64,000 bases of DNA, from assembly GCF_002001165.1 (NCBI RefSeq), contig NZ_MUNQ01000008.1, positions 406,321 to 470,320 on the forward strand, written 5' to 3'. Source of the DNA: Rhodanobacter sp. C05. GTDB lineage: Bacteria; Pseudomonadota; Gammaproteobacteria; Xanthomonadales; Rhodanobacteraceae. Made by a program: the position numbers and the translations under genes. Under the pieces are notes generated by a model, which worked only from the letters and a program-made list of their open reading frames with translations, was not told the origin of the DNA and made no database searches. Below, piece after piece: positions 28,477-36,942 of this stretch; within the stretch, counting starts at the first letter, position 1, and every line of letters starts with the position of its first letter.

Positions 28477-29445
28477 ATGAAAGGTTGGCACGCGGCCATC
28501 GTCCCCGCCTTGCTCGCCGTGGCGATATCGACGTACTGGGTGTTGCACAGGGCTTCGTCCATGGTGGATGACACCCTCATCGCAAAAACCGGGGTTCGTT
28601 TTCTCACCCATGAACCCGACGCAGCGGATTATTGGCCATGCTTTTCGCCTGACGGGAAATCGGTACTGTTCAGTCGCCAGGCGTTGGGCGCAGGGGCATG
28701 GCATCTGTTTATCGTGTCGGCATCAGGCGGTGATGCGCATCGCTTCAACGATGGCCCGATGCCTGTTTCGGCGACACGCGCGAACTGGTCGGCGAAAACC
28801 GGCGAGATCGCATTCAGCGGCATCTCGCCGGATGGAACGAGTGCCGTGTGGCTGATCCGCGGAGACGCAACCCAGCCAAGGCCATTGGTCGTGCAAGGCG
28901 TTTCGAAGGACACCGTCTATCCATACTGGTATCCCGATGGGCATGCCTTGGCGGTCATGGATGGAGATAACGAGGTCATCAAGCGCATTGACCTGACGCA
29001 GATGACGGCGACAACCATCACGCGGCATGACCAGGTGCTCGCCGGGATGCCCAGTGTCTCGCCCGACGGGAAGTGGATCGCCTTCGCCGGCCAGAAGAAC
29101 ATCGGCAAACCTTACGACCAGACCAGAAACTCGATCTGGCTTGTGTCCGACAGGGTCGAAGCAAGCCCACTTGAAAGCGCTCCCCTGCAAGGTCGCGCAC
29201 CGTCATGGTCTCCTGACGGAAAGCGCCTCGCATTCGAATCCAATCGCGACAGCCCGAATTCCCGTTTCTATGCCATCTTCATCGTCAATCGAGATGGCAC
29301 CGGATTGCGACGCATCACGCCCTATTGGATCAATGCCAATCATCCGGTCTGGTCACCCGATGGAAAACAACTGGCCTTTTCAGCCCGCCAGCAGAAAGGC
29401 AATGGACGGTTCGGACCCTCGATCGCCATCATCCCGGTGCATTGA
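28477..29445 (+). CDS. TolB-like PD40 beta-propeller protein, membrane-anchored
   Basis: The 322-residue protein starts with one hydrophobic helix (about residues 5-22, a signal anchor or signal peptide), then several PD40/WD40-like blades with the recurrent SPDGK motif (FSPDGKSVLFS, VSPDGKWIAFAG, WSPDGKRLAFES, WSPDGKQLAFSA). Such propellers act as protein-protein scaffolds in the periplasm, as in TolB. ATG at 28477 follows GAGGGCA. It is probably cotranscribed with the antiporter. Its partner is unknown. Confidence 0.85.
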   Translation: MKGWHAAIVPALLAVAISTYWVLHRASSMVDDTLIAKTGVRFLTHEPDAADYWPCFSPDGKSVLFSRQALGAGAWHLFIVSASGGDAHRFNDGPMPVSATRANWSAKTGEIAFSGISPDGTSAVWLIRGDATQPRPLVVQGVSKDTVYPYWYPDGHALAVMDGDNEVIKRIDLTQMTATTITRHDQVLAGMPSVSPDGKWIAFAGQKNIGKPYDQTRNSIWLVSDRVEASPLESAPLQGRAPSWSPDGKRLAFESNRDSPNSRFYAIFIVNRDGTGLRRITPYWINANHPVWSPDGKQLAFSARQQKGNGRFGPSIAIIPVH

Positions 29446-29610
29446 AACCACACAAACCGCGATCGCCCGGCGGCCACATCAGACCACGCCTGCCTGTTTC
29501 ACGGTATTCACGCCATCACCGCATCGGCAGGCGGATGCTGCCGCCATGGGGAAACTCATCGTCCAGTGCGCCACGTCCGGCAACGCACGTCACGCACCGG
29601 GAGCGCCATC

Positions 29611-30897
29611 ATGGTCAGCCGCAAGAACACCGAAGATGGCGGGCTTGAAACACCGCCATGGGCGAATCTGGGTGCCGGGCTGATCACCGGCGCAGCCGAC
29701 GACGATCCCAGCGGTATCGCCACCTACTCGCAGGTAGGCGCAGCATTTGGCTACGGCATGCTGTGGTGCATCCTGCTGACCATGCCCTTGATGATCGCGA
29801 TCCAGGGCATCAGCGCCGGCATCGGGCGGGTCACCGGTCGTGGCCTGATGGAAGGTATCCGCGCGCATTACCCCAGAACGCTGGTATACGGACTGGTGGT
29901 ATCCATCATCGTGGCAAACGTGATCAATCTGGCGGCGGACATCGGCGCCATGGGAGCTGCGCTGAAGCTGCTGATCGGTGGTCCGGCTCTGGTCTACGCA
30001 GCGGTCTTTGCCGTGCTGTCGCTGGTGCTGCAGATCTTCATTCCGTTCACGCGGTATTCGCCGATCCTCAAACTGCTCACTCTCAGCCTGTTCGCCTATG
30101 TCGCAACCATCATGGTGGTCGATGTGCCATGGCCAGCCGTGCTCAAGAGCCTCGTGGTGCCGCCGATCAGCTGGAATGCCAAATATGCCGTCGGCCTGGT
30201 TGCCCTGCTCGGCACCACCATCAGCCCTTACCTGTTCTGCTGGCAGGCAGCGCAGGAAGTAGAGGAGATTGGATCGAACAAGCGGCGCAGGTCGCTGCGG
30301 AGGGCACCTCATCAAGCGCCGAGCGCCCTGCGCCGCATCGGCATCGACACCACGATCGGGATGATCTTCTCCAACCTGATCGCCTTCTTCATCATCCTCA
30401 CCGCCGCCGTGGTGCTGCATGCCCACGGCAAGACCGACATCCAGTCATCGTCGCAGGCCGCCGAAGCATTGCGACCATTAGCCGGCAAGCTGGCCTTCGC
30501 GCTGTTCGCCGCCGGCATCATCGGCACCGGCCTGCTGGCGTTGCCGGTACTGGCCGGCGCTACCGCCTATGCCGCATCCGGCGCGTTTGGCCAGCGCAGC
30601 GGACTGGAAAACAAACCGCACGAAGCCAGGTTCTTCTACGGCGTGCTGATCGTCGCCAGCCTCGCCGGCATCGCGTTGAACCTGACCCCGCTCGACCCGA
30701 TCAAGGCGCTGTACTGGAGCGCAGTGATCAACGGCGTGGCGGCGGTACCGCTGATGATCGTGATGATGCTGATGGGGTCCAGCCGCAAGGTGATGGGCAA
30801 GTTCACCATGCCGTGGCCGCTGAAGCTGTTCGGCTGGATGGCCACGGCTGCGATGGCAGCAGCAGCCGTGGTGATGTTCGTTACCTGGGGAGACTGA
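29611..30897 (+). CDS. NRAMP-family divalent metal transporter, altered-motif branch
   Basis: The 428-residue protein has about 11 membrane helices in the NRAMP order. Helix 1 reads ADDDPSGIATYSQ (residues 29-41) where classical Mn/Fe carriers have DPGN. Helix 6 reads GTTISPYLFCWQ (201-212) where they have the metal-binding MPHN. The loss of the helix-6 Met suggests a different ion, as in NRAMP-related Mg transporters. ATG at 29611 has GGGAG upstream. The loop at about 222-245 is strongly basic (SNKRRRSLRRAPHQAP). Confidence 0.88.
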   Translation: MVSRKNTEDGGLETPPWANLGAGLITGAADDDPSGIATYSQVGAAFGYGMLWCILLTMPLMIAIQGISAGIGRVTGRGLMEGIRAHYPRTLVYGLVVSIIVANVINLAADIGAMGAALKLLIGGPALVYAAVFAVLSLVLQIFIPFTRYSPILKLLTLSLFAYVATIMVVDVPWPAVLKSLVVPPISWNAKYAVGLVALLGTTISPYLFCWQAAQEVEEIGSNKRRRSLRRAPHQAPSALRRIGIDTTIGMIFSNLIAFFIILTAAVVLHAHGKTDIQSSSQAAEALRPLAGKLAFALFAAGIIGTGLLALPVLAGATAYAASGAFGQRSGLENKPHEARFFYGVLIVASLAGIALNLTPLDPIKALYWSAVINGVAAVPLMIVMMLMGSSRKVMGKFTMPWPLKLFGWMATAAMAAAAVVMFVTWGD

Positions 30898-30964
30898 AAG
30901 ACCAGCACAGGTTCACGTCCTTTTGGCGGCGAACTGGGAATATGCTGGGCTACGCCGGAATGGG

Positions 30965-31008
30965 CTTGAGGGCTATGCGTGGACAACTTGAGGGCTATGC
31001 GTGGACAA
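30965..31008 (+). repeat. Perfect 22-bp tandem duplication over a start site
   Basis: Positions 30965-30986 and 30987-31008 are identical. Each copy holds a TTGAGGG ribosome-binding-like stretch and the start region GCGTGGACAA. The copies differ by 22 nt, so the two GTG codons (30979 and 31001) are in different frames. Confidence 0.95.
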
Positions 31009-31387
31009 GAAGAAAACCGTACTCATCGTCGATGACGATGCCCTGGTGCTGGAATCGATCGATTTGCATCTATCCGCGACCGGCGACTTTCGGACCATTC
31101 GCGCCCAGGGATCAACGGGTGCCACCAGTCATTTGCTGAATGCCCAGAGGATCGACGTCATCGTTGCCGATGTCGTTCTTGCCGGCAGCATGACCGGCAT
31201 CGACATCAGCCAGAAAGCCATCGAGCAGTACCCTGCCATCGCCGTGGTCGTGATCACCGCCGACCCGGAAGTGCATTGCGCCGACATTCCGCAACGAGGC
31301 GTCTTCCTGCGCAAGCCGTTTGGCGGGGAACAATTGCTGGAGGCGATTGGGGAAGCGTCGAGGCGTGCTGGTGAATGCTCGGCGTAG
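31001..31387 (+). CDS. Stand-alone receiver-domain response regulator (CheY-like)
   Basis: The 128-residue product is a single receiver domain: VLIVDDDALVLE with the acidic cluster, phospho-acceptor Asp in VIVADVVLAGSMTGID, Thr in VVITAD and Lys in FLRKPFGG. No output domain follows, so it acts by protein contact or as a phosphate sink. GTG at 31001 is preceded by GAGGG within the tandem duplication. The sensor kinase is not in the window. Confidence 0.87.
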   Translation: MDKKKTVLIVDDDALVLESIDLHLSATGDFRTIRAQGSTGATSHLLNAQRIDVIVADVVLAGSMTGIDISQKAIEQYPAIAVVVITADPEVHCADIPQRGVFLRKPFGGEQLLEAIGEASRRAGECSA

Positions 31388-31446
31388 AAGTCAGACGCGC
31401 ACAAACGCATGCACCGGCGTTGTCATTCCAGACGCTTGCACGAAAA

Positions 31447-31473
31447 AAGGCCCGGGTTGAATCCCCGGGCCTT
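31447..31473 (-). terminator. Intrinsic terminator of the sedolisin gene
   Basis: A perfect 10-bp GC-rich stem (31447-31456 with 31464-31473) is followed on the minus strand by a run of six T. It lies about 40 nt beyond the protease stop and between convergent genes. Confidence 0.88.
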
Positions 31474-31514
31474 CAAGCGTTTCAAATATCTGTCGCTGGA
31501 TGTGTCTTCGGCGG

Positions 31515-33245
31515 TTATTGAGCCAGTGTCGTGATCAAGGCTGCCTTCGGACTACCCCAGCCCGTCACCAGGTCATAGCCGGTCACAGCCGAATAGCTGC
31601 CGGATTTGCCGCTGGTTATGTCGTGGAAGTCCGTGGCATAGGTGCTGGTCACATTCTGCGGATAGATGGTCGCGTTGAAATTGCCGACCCGTGCCCCGCC
31701 GTTGGCAACCAGCTGCTGGTTGACCAAGGCGATGAACGCCGCCCACATCGGCGCCGCAAAGCTGGTGCCGCCGTATTCGTTGGCCTGACAGGCTTGCTGG
31801 TCCCCGCAGGTGTAGAAGGTGAAGTTGGCGTTCGCCGAGACATCCGGACCATTGCGATAAGTCGTCGATCCCTTGTTGGTCGAGGTGATCACGCCCGAGA
31901 GCTTCTGCCAGGAGGGAATGGCGATCTTGTCGGGCGAGATGCCGCCGCCGCTATCAACCCAGGCCGTCTCCGACTTCCAGGGGCCTGCCGCACTGCTGGT
32001 CGTCAGATCGGTGCCACCGACGGAGATGACATAGGCGTCGTCGGCGGGCCATGCTGCAGCATTCCCGGTTTTCGTCCAGGTCGAATCGTCGCCGGATGCT
32101 GCGAAGAAAGTCTGGCCCTGGGCGGCCATCTTCTCGAAGTACGGATCGAGCGTGGTCGGGTCAGCCGGCGTCCAGCCCCATGAGCAGCCGATCGTGGTGG
32201 GCAACGGGCTGTGCGTCGTCATGGCGCTGATGATGGCGGTATCGGTGGAGCCGACGTACATCACCAGGCTGCTCAGACCGGGAGCCATGCCCAAGGCCTG
32301 CGTCATGTCGAGATTCTGCTCGCCATCGTCGCAATCACCGCCCGCCCTCGTATAGACGCAGGAGGTGCTGGTTCCGTCGGTCGAGAGGAGCGTGACGGGA
32401 ACATTGTTGGTCTGCTTGACGTTCTTGTAATACGTCGTCAGGTCAGTCAGGTCGGTGCCGTAATATTCGAACAGTCCGAGGTTCTGACCTGCACCGTTCA
32501 ACGCCGTGCCACCGTAATACGCAGCGCGCATGTCGCTGCCCAGGAACGAGGCAGAGGGGCCTGAGCCGGTCGTCGCATGCGTGACCACCGCATCGGGACT
32601 GATGCCATGGGCCTTGGCGTAATCGCCCTTCTTGACGTACAGCGGATGCGGGATCGAGTAGTTGTCCAGACCGGAAACATGCCAGAGCGGTATCGCCAGC
32701 GAAGTTGTGGGCTCGCGGTCCGGGCTGAAAAAGACGCGATTCTCCGTCGGGTGCCGATAGGTAAGCATGCGGACATTGAAGGCAGTTTCGACGGCCGAGA
32801 CCGGCCCTCTTACCTGCACATCCATGCCATCGCGGCTTCCACCGGTCACCGTCAGCCCGTTCTTGCGCAGATACTGGACGACCGCGTCATAGTCCTGCTG
32901 GGTCGGGCCGAATCTGGCCGTGAACTGCGCCGGCGTGAGGTATTGGCGGAAAGACGGACTGGCCGGGTTGGCCACGCTGGCCACGAACGCATCCAGGCCT
33001 GCCTGGTCGCGCACCGGCAATACGACATTGAGACTCATCACCTGATGCAAGGGAAGAGTGCCGATCTGCGATGCGGCATGTTCGCTCACCACATTGCGTA
33101 CGTGATGGGTCATCACTTCGGCGGCCTGCACCGCCGTGGTTGTACCGAAGGCCAGGGCAACGGCCACCGAAAGCCCGCATGTGCTGCGAGCCAGGCTGGA
33201 AAGGCCATTTCCCCGAGCGGTTCCACGCGAATCTGTTCTATTCAT
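31515..33245 (-). CDS. S53 family serine-carboxyl peptidase (sedolisin), secreted
   Basis: The 576-residue protein is a prepro-enzyme: signal peptide to about residue 42, an activation prodomain (about 55-190, with PASPSFRQYLTPAQFTARFGPT), then the catalytic domain. The catalytic Glu309 and Asp313 are in GEQNLDMTQALG, the oxyanion Asp386 in AASGDDS, and the nucleophile Ser495 in YGGTSFAAP. Spacing matches sedolisin/kumamolisin. A calcium-site-like ending (HDITSG, GYDLVTGWGSP) is present. Such enzymes are acid-active secreted endopeptidases. It has its own terminator. Confidence 0.96.
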   Translation of the reverse strand: MNRTDSRGTARGNGLSSLARSTCGLSVAVALAFGTTTAVQAAEVMTHHVRNVVSEHAASQIGTLPLHQVMSLNVVLPVRDQAGLDAFVASVANPASPSFRQYLTPAQFTARFGPTQQDYDAVVQYLRKNGLTVTGGSRDGMDVQVRGPVSAVETAFNVRMLTYRHPTENRVFFSPDREPTTSLAIPLWHVSGLDNYSIPHPLYVKKGDYAKAHGISPDAVVTHATTGSGPSASFLGSDMRAAYYGGTALNGAGQNLGLFEYYGTDLTDLTTYYKNVKQTNNVPVTLLSTDGTSTSCVYTRAGGDCDDGEQNLDMTQALGMAPGLSSLVMYVGSTDTAIISAMTTHSPLPTTIGCSWGWTPADPTTLDPYFEKMAAQGQTFFAASGDDSTWTKTGNAAAWPADDAYVISVGGTDLTTSSAAGPWKSETAWVDSGGGISPDKIAIPSWQKLSGVITSTNKGSTTYRNGPDVSANANFTFYTCGDQQACQANEYGGTSFAAPMWAAFIALVNQQLVANGGARVGNFNATIYPQNVTSTYATDFHDITSGKSGSYSAVTGYDLVTGWGSPKAALITTLAQ

Positions 33246-33773
33246 TGGAAATTACTCCCCGTATTACCAGTGAAAGATTGAGGGGGAACTGACCGCATGC
33301 TCCCCATAGCATGCTCCCCCGGTGCCGAATGGCCGCCGAAGGGTATGACGACATTTGTTATCTTCGGGTGACGGAATTTTGATTTATATAATCGCAGCCG
33401 CACCCAGCAGAGAAAATAGACAAGGCCAAGCAAAAATCTTGCGTCTCATGCGAATGATTTTGCATATCGCAAAATCAGTACACCGGTAAATCCCAAGTCC
33501 AGTGGTAATAATCCATGGCATTACCTGATTCGCCGCAAGATCTGCATGAAACTGTTTGCAACAGAGAACGGATATCTGGTCACTCGCAAAAAGATGCGAT
33601 TTTCAGGCAGTCGTCAACACTGAGAGCCACGACCATTTTTTCCCGGCGATAAAACCCGAACCAGTCGGGACATTTTGCGCAAGGACTGCACTTGCCCGCC
33701 CCGGACCGGCACACCTCAGATGGATCCATCCTGGTTATAGCCCCATCGTTGCCCAATCAGGTTGACCTCAGGT
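33246..33773. other. Long intergenic region (about 530 bp), no gene seen
   Basis: This stretch is more AT-rich than its surroundings and separates the divergent sedolisin and MarR genes. It probably holds both promoters. I see no reliable small gene or hairpin in it. Confidence 0.4.
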
Positions 33774-33791
33774 CATGATGCGCGCATCATG
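33774..33791. promoter_or_regulatory. Perfect 18-bp palindrome, candidate MarR operator
   Basis: CATGATGCGCGCATCATG is perfectly self-complementary and lies about 50 nt upstream of the marR start. MarR proteins bind palindromes of this length in their own promoters, so autoregulation is likely but not shown. Confidence 0.6.
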
Positions 33792-33843
33792 TATATACGA
33801 AGTTAACCTTCTCAGTTTTCCTTCATACTTGTTGGGCGTGAGC

Positions 33844-34296
33844 ATGGGCAAGCCAAAGAACGATCCCACAGCTGCGGGCACGCTGGCTGTAGCCGGCGAG
33901 CTTCGCGTGGTGCTCGGCAAACTGAAACGACGCCTGCGTGAAGAGCTGCATATGGGCGATCTGACCTGGTCGCAGGTATCGGTGCTCGGTCATCTGGAAC
34001 GCGGTGGTCCCGCTACCGTGACGACTCTTGCGCGAGCCGAAGGCATGCGTCCGCAATCCATGGGTGCCACGGTTGCCGTGCTGGAAAAGGCCGGTCTCGT
34101 CAGCGGCGCGCCAGACCCGAACGACGGCCGACAGACCGTCATCTCTCTCACGGCGGCCTGCCGGGACTTGGTCAAGGCAAGCCGCGCGGCGCGTGAGGAT
34201 TGGCTGTTCCGCAGCATTCGGGCAAATCTGACGGCGGCAGAGCAAAAGCAGCTCACCACCGCAGTCGAACTACTCAAGCGCATCGCCGACTCCTGA
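33844..34296 (+). CDS. MarR family transcriptional regulator
   Basis: The 150-residue protein has a winged helix-turn-helix with the typical order LTWSQVSVLGHLERGGPATVTTLARAEGMRPQ and the wing DPNDGRQTVISL, flanked by dimerisation helices. MarR proteins are usually repressors released by phenolic ligands. ATG at 33844 (MGKPKND) is the likely start, although a GTG two codons upstream is also possible and no clear ribosome-binding site is seen. It heads an operon with an isochorismatase-like enzyme, a small membrane protein and an MFS pump. Confidence 0.9.
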   Translation: MGKPKNDPTAAGTLAVAGELRVVLGKLKRRLREELHMGDLTWSQVSVLGHLERGGPATVTTLARAEGMRPQSMGATVAVLEKAGLVSGAPDPNDGRQTVISLTAACRDLVKASRAAREDWLFRSIRANLTAAEQKQLTTAVELLKRIADS

Positions 34297-34356
34297 CCCA
34301 CCCAATCCCGCATTTCGGCTCGCCGCATTCCCCATCAATCCCCGAAGGAGCATCTC

Positions 34357-34920
34357 ATGGCGCTTACCACGCTTGACCCGAGCACCGCCCTGATTGTCAT
34401 CGATCTGCAGAAAGGCATCGTCGCCTATCCCACCGCGCATCCTGCTGCCGAGATCGTGAAGCAAGCCAGCGCGCTGGCTGATGCCTTCCGTCGTCACGGC
34501 CTGCCGATCGTCTTGGTCAACGTCACCGGTGGAGCACCAGGTCGCACGGAACAGGCGCGCAATCTGGGCGAACTTCCCGCCGATTGGGCTGAACTCGTTC
34601 CCGAACTCAACCAGCAACCCACGGACCACATGGTGACGAAGCGCACCTGGGGTGCGTTCACCCACACCGACCTCGACGAGCACCTGAAGAAGCTTGGCGT
34701 CACCCAGGTCGTGATCGTCGGCGTCGCCACCAGCATCGGTGTCGAATCGACTGCGCGTCATGCCTATGAGAACGGCTACAACATCACTCTCGCCGTCGAC
34801 GCCATGACCGACATGAATGCTGATGCCCACCAGAACAGCGTCACGCGGATCTTCCCGCGGCTGGGCGAAACCGGCACGACGCAGGAAATCATCGAGCTGC
34901 TCGAGAGCAGGAGCGCATGA
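34357..34920 (+). CDS. Isochorismatase-like hydrolase lacking the catalytic Cys
   Basis: The 187-residue protein has the family fold with Asp16 in IVIDLQKG and Lys95 in MVTKRTWGAF. At the position of the nucleophilic Cys of nicotinamidase-type members the sequence has Gly128 (GVATSIGVESTAR). True isochorismatases such as EntB and PhzD also lack that Cys, so a non-amidase hydrolysis is more likely than amide cleavage. CGAAGGAG precedes the ATG. The stop overlaps the next gene in ATGA. Confidence 0.88.
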   Translation: MALTTLDPSTALIVIDLQKGIVAYPTAHPAAEIVKQASALADAFRRHGLPIVLVNVTGGAPGRTEQARNLGELPADWAELVPELNQQPTDHMVTKRTWGAFTHTDLDEHLKKLGVTQVVIVGVATSIGVESTARHAYENGYNITLAVDAMTDMNADAHQNSVTRIFPRLGETGTTQEIIELLESRSA

Positions 34921-35252
34921 ACATGGGATGGCAGCATTATGTTGCCTGGTTCTTTGGTGGCGTTTTCCTCACCAACGCAGTTCCGCATTTTGTCAGCGGC
35001 GTGATGGGCAGGCCGTTCCAAAGCCCGTTTGCCACGCCGCATGGCGTTGGACTTTCTTCTTCGACCGTAAATGTGCTGTGGGGATGCTTCAATCTGGCTG
35101 TCGGCTACGTCCTGCTATGCCGGGTCGGAAACTTCGATCTGCGCTCCACTGCTGACGTGGTTGCTGCAGGACTGGGTGTCCTGCTCATGGGCGTGGTTAC
35201 AGCACGCATGTTCGGACGGCTGCACGGCGGCAATAGTCCCGGGAAGCCGTGA
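34917..35252 (+). CDS. Small membrane protein of the MarR operon
   Basis: The 111-residue protein has three or four hydrophobic segments (about residues 6-24, 48-68 and 79-98) and no known motif. It starts in an ATGA overlap with the isochorismatase-like gene and ends in a GTGA overlap with the MFS gene, so all three are translationally coupled. I do not recognise a family. Confidence 0.8.
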   Translation: MNMGWQHYVAWFFGGVFLTNAVPHFVSGVMGRPFQSPFATPHGVGLSSSTVNVLWGCFNLAVGYVLLCRVGNFDLRSTADVVAAGLGVLLMGVVTARMFGRLHGGNSPGKP

Positions 35253-36541
35253 GTGACATGAAAGGCACTTTCCGCTCGTTGCGCAATTACAACTACCGTG
35301 TATGGGCCAGCGGCGCGATCGTGTCGAATATCGGCACGTGGATGCAGCGTACGGCGCAGGACTGGATCGTCCTCACCCAGCTCACTCGCCACAACGCCGC
35401 CGCCGTCGGTGTGGTGATGGCGCTGCAGTTCGGACCGCAGCTGCTGATGCTGCCACTGACCGGCTTTGCCGCCGATCATCTCGACCGCCGCAAACTGCTG
35501 ATCGCCACGCAGGCGGCGATGGGTTTGCTGGCGCTCGGGCTGGGCCTGCTCACCGTCAGCGGCCTAGTGCAGTTGTGGCACGTATATGTGTTCGCCTTCC
35601 TGCTCGGCTGCGTCGCCGCATTCGATGCACCCGCGCGCCAGACCTTTGTCTCCGACCTGGTCGGCGAAACCGACCTGTCGAATGCGGTGGCGCTGAATTC
35701 CACCTCGTTCAACGTCGCGCGGATGATCGGCCCCGCCGTCGCCGGTGTGCTCATCGCCAGCGTGGGCACTGGCTGGGTGTTCCTGATCAACGCGGCCTCT
35801 TTCGTTGCCGTGCTCTGCTCGCTGGGTCTCCTGCGCATCGGCGAACTGCATCTCGGCAGTCGCCCCGAACGCACCCGCGGCAGCCTCGTCGAAGGCTTCC
35901 GCTATGTCTGGCATCGCCCTGACCTGAAAGCGATCCTGCTGATGCTGTTCCTGATCGGCACGTTCGGACTCAACTTTCCGATCTTCATCTCCACCATGTC
36001 GGTCACCGTGTTCCACGCCGGCGCGACCGAATATGGATTGCTGACCTCGGTCATGGCGATCGGCTCGGTCGCCGGTGCACTGCTCGCAGCTCAGCGTGGC
36101 AAACCGCACATCGCGCTGTTGCTCGTTGCCGTGGCCATCTTCGGCTTCGGCTTCGCGCTGGCCGCAGTCATGCCCAACGTCCGCCTGTTCGGCGTCGCCC
36201 TCGTCATCATCGGCGTGTCCGCGCAGACCCTAACCACCTCGACGATCAGCCTGGTGCAGCTATCCACCGAGCCGGCGATGCGCGGGCGCGTGATGGCGAT
36301 ACTGCTTGCCATCGCCCTGGGCGGCACGCCTATCGGTGCGCCATTGGTCGGGTGGGTGGCGGATACGCTCGGGCCGCGCTGGGCGCTTTGGGTTGGTGCT
36401 GCTTCGGGGTTTGGGGCAGCGGCGGTCGGGGTGAGGTATCTGGTGAGTTATCGGGGGTTGCGGGTAAGAGTCGAGGGCAGGCGAATGCGCTTCAGTGTTG
36501 ATGGCGGCAACGGGGATGTCGGGCTCAAGGTTCCCTTGTAG
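35249..36541 (+). CDS. MFS exporter, MFS_3/EntS-like
   Basis: The product (430 residues from GTG 35249, 427 from ATG 35258) has 12 predicted helices with the EntS-type features FRSLRNYNYRVWASGAIVSNIGTWMQ and FDAPARQTFVSDLV plus RGRVMAILL. Such proteins export siderophores or other small molecules with protons. As the last gene of the MarR operon it may export the compound sensed by MarR or made by the isochorismatase-like enzyme. The final 35 residues are basic and not conserved. Confidence 0.9.
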   Translation: MSDMKGTFRSLRNYNYRVWASGAIVSNIGTWMQRTAQDWIVLTQLTRHNAAAVGVVMALQFGPQLLMLPLTGFAADHLDRRKLLIATQAAMGLLALGLGLLTVSGLVQLWHVYVFAFLLGCVAAFDAPARQTFVSDLVGETDLSNAVALNSTSFNVARMIGPAVAGVLIASVGTGWVFLINAASFVAVLCSLGLLRIGELHLGSRPERTRGSLVEGFRYVWHRPDLKAILLMLFLIGTFGLNFPIFISTMSVTVFHAGATEYGLLTSVMAIGSVAGALLAAQRGKPHIALLLVAVAIFGFGFALAAVMPNVRLFGVALVIIGVSAQTLTTSTISLVQLSTEPAMRGRVMAILLAIALGGTPIGAPLVGWVADTLGPRWALWVGAASGFGAAAVGVRYLVSYRGLRVRVEGRRMRFSVDGGNGDVGLKVPL

Positions 36542-36552
36542 TTTGAAAGAAT

Positions 36553-36868
36553 GGTGTCCGGGGAAATTTGAGGGGCGCGGTGGCCGTCCGATGGGTCGTA
36601 CTGCAGCGAAACGATCTGTTCTGACTTCGACCCACGACCGTAACCGATCAGCCTCAGCAGCTTCCAGGAATTGTCTATGACACGAATGGCAGTTACTTAA
36701 GCGCGAAACCTCACTTTTCGTCATTCCCGCGCAAGCGGGAATCCAGTGACTTCAGCCTTTTCAGGTCACGCAAGACACTGGATCCCCGCTTGACCAGCTT
36801 TGCTGTTGAGAAGCTCCTCGCGGGGATGACGGCGCTTAGTGCCATTCGCCCCCGACACCTTTTCCCCG
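36553..36868. repeat. Composite intergenic repeat element, copy 1
   Basis: The element opens with GGTGTCCGGGG and closes with CCCCCGACACC, so it has inverted ends. Module A (36553-36682) shares about 130 bp of recognisable similarity with 47536-47665. Module B (36683-36848) is bounded by CGAATGGCA and TGCCATTCG and encloses a REP/BIME with ATTCCCGCGCAAGCGGGAAT. No coding capacity is evident. Confidence 0.7.
36719..36832. repeat. REP/BIME-like inverted repeats
   Basis: CGTCATTCCCGCGCAAGCGGGAAT is followed about 70 bp later by the inverted partner CTCGCGGGGATGACG. The 20-bp core matches the pattern ATTCCC-N8-GGGAAT. Related units occur at 41356, 42338 and 47849. Confidence 0.75.
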
Positions 36869-36942
36869 GCATGATCGCACCTTCATACTTCATCGCGTGA
36901 TCAGTGGCATCGCGCTCGATGCCACGCAGCCAGGGAAACGTC

